From Pigoraptor vietnamica (taxonomy: Eukaryota > Opisthokonta > Filasterea), in the NCBI GenBank assembly GCA_943704525.1, contig CALSCQ010002250.1:1-12531 (forward strand): a stretch of 12,531 nt of DNA. Direction: 5' to 3'. Below, piece by piece: positions 7,552-12,531 of this stretch. A model generated the notes under the pieces. It had not been told where the DNA came from. It made no database searches and worked only from the letters and a program-made list of their open reading frames with translations. Every line of letters starts with the position of its first letter. The first letter of the stretch is position 1. A program made the position numbers and the translations under genes.

Positions 7552-7812
7552 CAGCTGACTGCCCCACTCGGCGTTGCGGCGCGGTTTGCGGGGCGCGGCG
7601 GGTCATTGGGCTACTGCAAAACAAGGCCTCTGCCCAAAATAAACGCACTGCGCATCAGCTGTTTCCGTAATAAAGGGACTTTCCATACATCTCTGGTACT
7701 GAACAGCGGGCTGTAATAAAGGGCGGCGGCCGCGAATCAGCTGGGCGGGATTTCCAAGCAACCGCGCGGCCAATCAGCGCGCGCCCTCCGCGGACGACGT
7801 CATCGACGTAAC
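7552..7812 (-). promoter_or_regulatory. AP-4 gene promoter: CAGCTG sites, GTAATAAAGGG pair, GC box, CCAAT, CRE-like sites
   Basis: Motifs read on the plus strand: CAGCTG at 7552-7557, 7656-7661 and 7738-7743 (the E-box form bound by AP-4); the 11-mer GTAATAAAGGG twice, at 7667-7677 and 7713-7723; GGGCGGG at 7743-7749; CCAATCAG at 7770-7777; GACGTCAT at 7796-7803, seven of eight bases of a CRE; and a weaker GACGTAAC at 7805-7812. All lie 175 to 440 bp upstream of the AP-4 start. The motifs are seen directly; occupancy by the named factors is inference. Confidence 0.5.
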
Positions 7813-8344
7813 TAAAAAGGGTGCGAGGAGGCCGATATCCGTATTATCCGGGGTAGTGGGCACGACCCCGCCCTGAAACAACTGATCTTCGGCAACTGTT
7901 CTGTACAGCGCAGTTGAGCCGGGCTGGTTAACAAACCGTGGCATGCCGGCATGCAGCGCGAGCCGAGCAACGGCATGGAGAGTGGAGGATCATTCGACGT
8001 CTCAGGTGCATGCACCTTGTGTGTTTTCAGCGCCTCGTTCAGTTCAAGGTCCTTCACGTCAAAGTCCGTTGGCATTTCGGCCGACACAAAAAAGGAGAAG
8101 CATGCCGCAATAAAATGCTGGGTTGTCGGCGCTATTTGCAGAAGCATTGAAGCACCGTGTTGCATTTTCTTCTGAGTCATATTTTTGTGTCTATACAGGT
8201 CCCCGGTGTCAGTCTCTGGACAAGAATCACCTGAAAAAATGGGTAAGACGCCCGAAGGCAGTGCCTTAACCACAATGTGTGTATGTTGAAGTCCGAAGAC
8301 TTTCTCGTCCTTATCGAGGGAGATGCTAACCTTCTCTCGGCTCA
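7812..8344 (-). other. Possible minus-strand coding region, not recognised
   Basis: One minus-strand frame stays open from the antisense of the polymerase gene down to a stop at 7814-7812, including more than 240 codons outside that gene. An ATG at 8344-8342 begins MSREKVSISLDKDEKVFGLQ, and an internal ATG near 8075 begins MPTDFDVKDLELNEALKTHK; both stretches have a protein-like mix of charged and hydrophobic residues. Splice-like signals occur (acceptor TTTTTTCAG near 8231; donor AAG-GTGCAT near 8016 with acceptor TTAACCAG near 7924), so the true exon pattern is unclear. No family was recognised. It could equally be a chance open frame; a plus-strand 5' leader of the polymerase gene competes for the same DNA. 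Confidence 0.25.
7941..7954. repeat. 14-bp perfect palindrome GCATGCCGGCATGC
   Basis: The sequence equals its own reverse complement. It lies in the middle of the AP-4/polymerase interval. Its inner ten bases (ATGCCGGCAT) recur once, at 4793-4802, upstream of SLC35B1. Confidence 0.85.
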
Positions 8345-8445
8345 TACAACACGAAGGCAACGCACAGACGCCCGTGCTTATCAGCTGCGCCGGGTGTAAC
8401 AGCGCTACACTTGTGGGACATGTGCGAGGATTCGGCAAGCGCGCT

Positions 8446-8478
8446 GATTGGTCGCCATTGTTTGGCTGACATTGGTCG
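8446..8478 (+). promoter_or_regulatory. Twin inverted CCAAT boxes upstream of Pol X
   Basis: The 8-mer ATTGGTCG occurs at 8447-8454 and 8471-8478, 24 bp apart, about 100 and 75 bp before the polymerase start codon. ATTGG is the reverse of CCAAT, the NF-Y core, and paired inverted CCAAT boxes at roughly this spacing are common in animal cell-cycle and repair gene promoters. This supports a start at 8549 rather than the in-frame ATG at 8420, which lies upstream of the boxes. Confidence 0.5.
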
Positions 8479-8548
8479 TCTTGCATCCCACACACGGAGA
8501 AGGAGAGACAAGCGTCCCCTGCTTTTGCGCACAGGCCACAGCGCCGCC

Positions 8549-9676
8549 ATGCCATACTCGGACGACGACGACAGCGGCCCCCCCTCGCGGGACTCCCCGC
8601 GCCGTGCCCCGGGGGTGCCGCGCAGGCCCGCGACGGCCGCGTGGGCGTGCGCGCGCCCGCATCCCCTCGGTGCCGCACCAGACACGCCGCCCGAAAACCT
8701 CGCCATTATCGAAGTGCTGACAAAGCTGCGTGGGCAGTACGAACGCGACAGAGATAAGTGGCGGACGCTCAGTACGACGAAGGCCATTCAGGCCATCTCG
8801 CGCCACCCCCGCAAAATTGTTACACGCGCCGACGCGCTGTCCATTCGCGGCATAGGCGAAAGTCTCGCGACGAAGATAGCCGAAATCATCGAAAGCGGCA
8901 CCCTACCACGCGTGGAACGCAACAAAGAGAGGGATGCGATTCTCGAAGCGCTCGACGGGGTCTGGGGCGCGGGCCCCGAGGCGGCCATTCGCTGGATGAA
9001 CCTCGGTGCGAAATCCGTGGCCGACCTGCGCGACGGTGTTATTCCGGGATTGAAGCTCAATTCACAGCAGCGCATTGGGGTCCGTTACTACGACGAGTTC
9101 AAGCAGCGCATTCCGCGGGCAGAGGTGGCTGAAATTGAGGCGACTGTGCTCGAGGCCGCGCGCACTGTCGATCCGACTCTTCGCGGGGAGGCGTGCGGGT
9201 CGTACCGCCGCGGCAAGGCGGACTGCGGGGACGTCGACGTAATGCTCACCACCGCCGACGACGACGTGGATGCGCACAGCCTTCTGGACCGCCTGTTGAC
9301 GCTACTGCGGCGCCGGGGGTTCCTGACGGACGACCTGTCGCGCGGGCGGGACGGGCCGCAGTCGCGGTACATGGGCGTGTGCCTGCTTCCCGGCGAGGGC
9401 CGACTGCACCGCCGCCTCGACGTCATCATTGTGCCGCCGGCGGAGGAGGCATGCGCGCTCGTGTACTTCACGGGGTCGGACCACCTGAATCGCTCGATGC
9501 GCCTGCTGGCTAAGAAGAACAACATGTCCCTCAGCAACCGCGGATTGTACCGCGACGTCGTGCGGGCCGGCGCCGACAAGGTGTTCGAGGGTGTGCGCGT
9601 CCCAACGCCCACCGAAAGGGACGTGTTTGAGGCACTTGGCCTGCCGTACCTCACGCCCGAACTTCGCAATGCGTGA
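8549..9676 (+). CDS. DNA polymerase X family, Pol lambda type, without BRCT domain
   Basis: A gap-filling repair polymerase for base excision repair and end joining. Single exon, 375 residues. Residues 1-48 are disordered (DDDD, Pro/Arg). The 8-kDa lyase domain (about 49-125) has DKWRTLSTTKAI and the helix-hairpin-helix IRGIGESLATKIAEI; Lys109 aligns with the Schiff-base lysine of Pol beta/lambda. A second hairpin is at 163-178. The palm has GSYRRG (217-222) with metal-binding Asp228 and Asp230, and the third catalytic Asp291 in RRLDVIIVP. The thumb has YFTGS (306-310) and the Pol lambda-like MSLSNRGLY and PTPTERDVFEALGLPY. All catalytic residues are present. The start lies in GCCGCCATG. Full Pol lambda (about 575 residues) carries an N-terminal BRCT domain; none is visible upstream. 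Confidence 0.94.
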   Translation: MPYSDDDDSGPPSRDSPRRAPGVPRRPATAAWACARPHPLGAAPDTPPENLAIIEVLTKLRGQYERDRDKWRTLSTTKAIQAISRHPRKIVTRADALSIRGIGESLATKIAEIIESGTLPRVERNKERDAILEALDGVWGAGPEAAIRWMNLGAKSVADLRDGVIPGLKLNSQQRIGVRYYDEFKQRIPRAEVAEIEATVLEAARTVDPTLRGEACGSYRRGKADCGDVDVMLTTADDDVDAHSLLDRLLTLLRRRGFLTDDLSRGRDGPQSRYMGVCLLPGEGRLHRRLDVIIVPPAEEACALVYFTGSDHLNRSMRLLAKKNNMSLSNRGLYRDVVRAGADKVFEGVRVPTPTERDVFEALGLPYLTPELRNA

Positions 9677-9865
9677 TGGCTCGGTCCCACATCCTCTGAC
9701 TTATTACTGCGCTCGGCTGCCACCTCACTCGCATTGCGTGGCTCGGTCCTCATCGCGCTCGCATCCGTTTAACTATGGTCGTGACATGTGACACGGCATT
9801 GTGCCCTGCGTGTGGCAGTGCACTGTCGCGTACATGGTCCAAAAAGAATACACCCAATCCCAATT
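9677..9865. other. Convergent 3' intergenic region Pol X / Kelch
   Basis: 189 bp between two stop codons. It holds an exact 11-bp direct repeat, TGGCTCGGTCC, at 9677-9687 and 9739-9749. No AATAAA is seen on either strand. The first repeat copy overlaps the two bases after the polymerase stop codon. Confidence 0.6.
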
Positions 9866-11407
9866 TTATGGCGCGAGGCGCAAAGACCACATGTCGGCCA
9901 CGAGACCCCCTTGGTTGTTCCCGCCAAACGCATACAGCGTGTCTTTGATCACAACGCACCGGTGGAAGTTGCGCGCCGGCGGTCGCGTGCGCACGTCTAC
10001 CGGCGTCCACGTTCCCCGCGCAAAATCGAATGCCCAAGTGTCGTCGAGAAATTCCGAGCGGTCGTTGCCGCCAAAAATGTACATGCTGCCGTGCCACACG
10101 GCTGCGCAATGCCCCTTGCGAGCGCGGGGTCCTTCGCCCGCGGGCGTGAGATTCTCCCACGACCGCGTCACAGGGTCAAACGCCCACACGTCCGAGAAGG
10201 CGTCCGAACTCTCGCCGTGGCCGCCGTGCACGCACATGCGCCCGCCGCACGCGACAGCCACGTGACCCCACCGTGCCCGCGGCCACGATCCGTCACCGGG
10301 GTTGGCATACCGCCGCCACGTGTTGTCGCGCGGCGTGTATGAGAAGAGGTCGCCGAGCACCGACTGTCCGCGGGAGCCCCCGTACACCCACACGGTGCCG
10401 TCCAGCACAACGGCCGTGTGCATTTCCCGCGGCTCCGGCGCAACGCCTTTCGGGTGCAAGTGAGTCCACGTCTCAGACTCAAACGAGTAGGCCCACAGGT
10501 CCGTGGTCGCGCGCGCCTTGCGCCCCTTGCCGCCGTGCACGTACATGACGTTACCCACTATGGCAGCCGCGTGCATGTTCATCGCCGGCGGGTAATAGCG
10601 CACGCTGCGAAGGGGCACCCAGGGGGACTCGTCTGTCGCAGCCTGCTTGGCGCCAGGCTCAGCCTCAATTTGAACGTGCACGTGGTCGCTCTCGTCGTCA
10701 ATCGCAAGAACACGGGCGCGGTGCCAGCCCCCGCGGTGCACCACTTCGACGCTGTCGTTGAGCCGCATGTTATCGCGCCGCGTGCCACGCTCGGCAAGAC
10801 ACCGCTCCCACGCCGCATCTTCCGGCGAAAACGACCAGAGGACATGGCCGTACTGCGCACGTAATATTGGGTGCGCAACTGTTTAAAATCAATGCAGGAG
10901 AGGGATGCTGCCTTCCCAGTTCGTGCAGGCGTGTGTTATGTGGTGAGGAGGGGTCTTCGTACCTTCACGTCCTTGCCGTTGTCCCAGTTGATGATGCCCC
11001 CGTACACGTACGCCGCACCCTGCAGTCCGCACTGTGGTTAGCGTGCATTGAATGGTCCACACCGCCCACAGCCATATACTACGCACTGCACACATATTAT
11101 GCACACACACACGCACCGCATACACACATTCACACGCGCACACATGCCACCAAATGCGCGCACAAACACAGACACACACGCACACCCTCAACAAAAGCAC
11201 GCGCACACAGCGCACACGTATATACGCACAGACGCGCGCAAAAGAAACAGCGCCCACCCCGCGCACAAGCATGCTGTGCCCCGTCATGGCGACGGGTGCG
11301 TCAGTTTCGTCGCTGTCAATGGCCGTGTGCTCCCATGCGAGCGACTGCGCCGCACATACGCTGCACAGTGGCAGTACTACAAGCAGCAGGACTCCCAGTC
11401 GGCGCAT
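9866..11407 (-). CDS. Secreted/ER Kelch-repeat protein with Tudor-knot-like insert
   Basis: Exons: 11407-11258, 11019-10963, 10852-9866; 1194 nt, 397 residues plus stop, all junctions phase 0. Residues 1-21 look like a signal peptide (MRRLG, then a Leu/Val core, ending CAAQS). Six Kelch units follow, each with a Gly-His or similar pair and a Y/V-x-x-GG strand: YVYGG (54-58), YVHGG, WVYGG, CVHGG, YIFGG and YAFGG. They should form one beta-propeller. Between the first and second units lies an insert at about 98-157 whose pattern (VEVVHRGGWHRARVLAIDD ... WVPLRSVRYY) resembles a Tudor-knot/chromo-barrel. No transmembrane helix or KDEL-type signal is seen at the C-terminus (ends RLAP). Intron 1 carries a degenerate TG tract in sense. 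Exact function unknown. Confidence 0.85.
11094..11240 (-). repeat. Degenerate CA/TG tract in Kelch intron 1
   Basis: CA-rich on the plus strand with many GC and TA interruptions, hence UG-rich in the Kelch pre-mRNA. It occupies most of the 238-nt intron (11257-11020), the longest complete intron in the window. Confidence 0.8.
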
Positions 11408-11620
11408 TCTCACCCATAGCACGCATGCATGCAGCAAGCGCGGCGCTGTCGTTCACATGCGTGTTTTCAGTCGCGGTTTTACCCTGAACCGGTTACTCCG
11501 CCAACCGTGTCATGACGTCACGGCGTTGTGGCAGCGCGAACTCGGGCACAACCCACTTGCAAGCCATTTGAGTGTTCACAGCGTTCGGTGCGCCATGGAC
11601 ACCTCGGCACGGCACATGCA
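11408..11620. promoter_or_regulatory. Divergent promoter Kelch / LIPT1 with centred full CRE
   Basis: 213 bp separate the two start codons. A perfect palindromic CRE, TGACGTCA, lies at 11513-11520, 105 bp from the Kelch start and 100 bp from the LIPT1 start, so almost exactly midway. No TATA or CCAAT was seen. CRE sites bind bZIP factors of the CREB/ATF group; use here is inferred. Confidence 0.6.
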
Positions 11621-12483
11621 ATGGCCTGGTATACGATGCTGCGCAGGAGATGCTTGTCCACGGCCGCGGTGCGTGTCAGGGACCGCTCGACCTGTGCGTG
11701 GGAGTGCCTCGTCTGTGTTGCGCTCTCGTAGCTGACGTACCCGCGCGTGCAGTCGGCGTGGCCGTGGCCGGAGGGGACGGCTGTACTGCGATCCGTCGTG
11801 CACGACCCCTTCTGGAACCTTGCCTTTGAGGAGTGGTGGGCTGTGTGTGTGTTGTGCGTCACATGCGGCCCTTGCACGCCGCACCCACTCACGATGACTT
11901 GCAGGATGTTCCGCAACTGGAGCTCAGTGCGCCCCGTGCTCTTCCTGTGGCAGAACGAACCGACGGTGAGTGCCCACGCGGATGGAGAATGATGTGAAAC
12001 TCCGCTCATTCCGCACTCGCCCCCTTTCACTCCCTCCATTCAACCCGCAGGTCGTCGTGGGCCGCAACCAGGTGCGCGACCGTCCACTGGGCAAACTTCA
12101 CGCTGGATGAGCGCGACCCTCCATTCACTCTCCCAATTGCACTACGCACGCGCGCAGAACCAATGGACCGAGTGCAATCTCCAGCGCATGGCCGCGGATG
12201 GCGTGCGCTTTGCGCGGCGTCGGAGTGGTGGCGGAACCGTCTATCATGTGCGTTTTCTGGTTGCAGTGGCACCGCGTGCGTGCGGGAGGGAAAGAGGTCG
12301 TGCGATGACGTGCTTACGGCCCGTGCGCAGGACATGGGCAACATCAACTGCACGTTCTTTTCTGACCGCGCGTCGTTTTCGAAAGAGCGCAATGCCGAGT
12401 TTGTCGCACGCGTTCTCGCTGGCGAATTCGGGGTGCCCGCGCACGTGACACCGCGCAACGATGTTTTTGTGGGGACTTCGAAG
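11621..12483 (+). CDS. LIPT1: LIPT1, mitochondrial lipoyltransferase (LplA family), 5' part
   Basis: In animals LIPT1 transfers lipoyl groups onto E2 subunits of 2-oxoacid dehydrogenases; related LplA ligases activate lipoate first. Exons: 11621-11668, 11753-11835, 11905-11965, 12051-12071, 12158-12247, 12331-12483, with phases agreeing throughout; 152 residues are visible, then donor GTGCGC at 12484 and the edge. Residues 1-16 ([16 protein letters not shown]) form a typical Arg/Ser mitochondrial presequence. Family motifs: NLAFEEW (38-44), LFLWQNEPT (56-64), VVVGRNQ (65-71), [11 protein letters not shown] (91-101) plus [10 protein letters not shown] (102-111), the lipoyl-AMP pocket. Exon 4 is only 21 nt. 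The lysine-containing loop expected after TSK is beyond the window. Transcribed from the divergent CRE promoter shared with Kelch. Confidence 0.94.
12051..12071 (+). other. 21-nt exon 4 of LIPT1
   Basis: Encodes exactly seven residues, VVVGRNQ, phase 0 on both sides. Acceptor CAACCCGCAG and donor GTGCGC flank it, with introns of 85 and 86 nt. The residues belong to the conserved V-V-[IV]-G-R-[HN]-Q motif, so skipping would keep the frame but remove part of the lipoate pocket. Confidence 0.85.
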
Positions 12484-12531
12484 GTGCGCGGCGCATGCCT
12501 GCCCTCCTCCCCCTCCTTCCTCCCCCCCCCC

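Larger units (their letters stand above)
7377..8548. other. Divergent interval AP-4 / Pol X with promoter elements and an unresolved frame
   Basis: These 1172 bp lie between two divergent starts. The part next to AP-4 (about 7550-7812) is CpG-rich and dense in factor-site-like motifs. The middle (about 7812-8344) has lower GC, an uninterrupted minus-strand frame and a 14-bp palindrome. The part next to the polymerase (8440-8480) holds twin inverted CCAAT boxes. A CAGCTG also occurs at 8382-8387. Confidence 0.6.

Noticed and set aside
7931-7960. Palindrome GCATGCCGGCATGC as a p53-type response element
   Set aside because: Two CATG cores occur, but they are 7 bp apart instead of the 10 expected, and the flanking purine/pyrimidine pattern fails at several positions.
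8420-8548. Upstream in-frame ATG extending the polymerase by 43 residues
   Set aside because: It precedes the twin CCAAT boxes, has no recognisable domain, and the ATG at 8549 has a better start context (GCCGCCATG).
9088-9753. 221-residue minus-strand open frame
   Set aside because: Antisense to the catalytic domain of the polymerase; Ser/Arg-rich composition typical of a GC-rich shadow.

Overview
This window is nuclear DNA from a eukaryote with small, dense, intron-rich genes. Eight protein genes were rebuilt exon by exon. In every one the splice phases close, and 22 of the 23 complete introns run GT to AG (56 to 238 nt, most 60 to 120). The presence of an AP-4 (TFAP4) type bHLH-zipper factor, a BRCT-less Pol lambda type polymerase, an animal-like ALG1 and SLC35B1, and promoters with CRE, CCAAT and ETS-like sites points to an opisthokont, most plausibly a unicellular holozoan such as a choanoflagellate relative. 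That placement is inference. The sequence is GC-rich in coding DNA and strewn with long TG/CA microsatellites.

Layout, left to right: an R3HCC1L-like gene (minus, runs off the left edge); a 0.7 kb spacer with a tandem repeat and a TG microsatellite; ALG1 (minus, ten exons, complete); a 252 bp divergent promoter; mitochondrial ribosomal protein bL28m (plus, one exon); a 0.8 kb spacer with a TATA element and a 128 bp TG tract; SLC35B1/AXER (plus, seven exons); an AP-4 bHLH factor (minus, two exons); a 1.2 kb divergent interval with rich promoter motifs and an unresolved minus-strand reading frame; DNA polymerase X of Pol lambda type (plus, one exon); a secreted Kelch protein carrying a Tudor-knot-like insert (minus, three exons); a 213 bp divergent promoter with a centred CRE; and lipoyltransferase LIPT1 (plus, six exons seen, runs off the right edge).

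These are mostly housekeeping genes without one common pathway, but there are local themes. ALG1 (lipid-linked oligosaccharide assembly) and SLC35B1 (ATP import into the ER) both serve the ER. bL28m and LIPT1 are both mitochondrial. No CRISPR, transposon, tRNA or rRNA was found. The most interesting items are the secreted Kelch protein with a chromatin-type barrel inserted between its first two blades, the repeated CRE-type elements at divergent promoters, the AP-4 promoter with several CAGCTG sites of the kind AP-4 itself binds, the strand-polarised UG repeats inside introns, a GC-AG intron in ALG1, a 21-nt exon in LIPT1, and the unexplained open frame between AP-4 and the polymerase.
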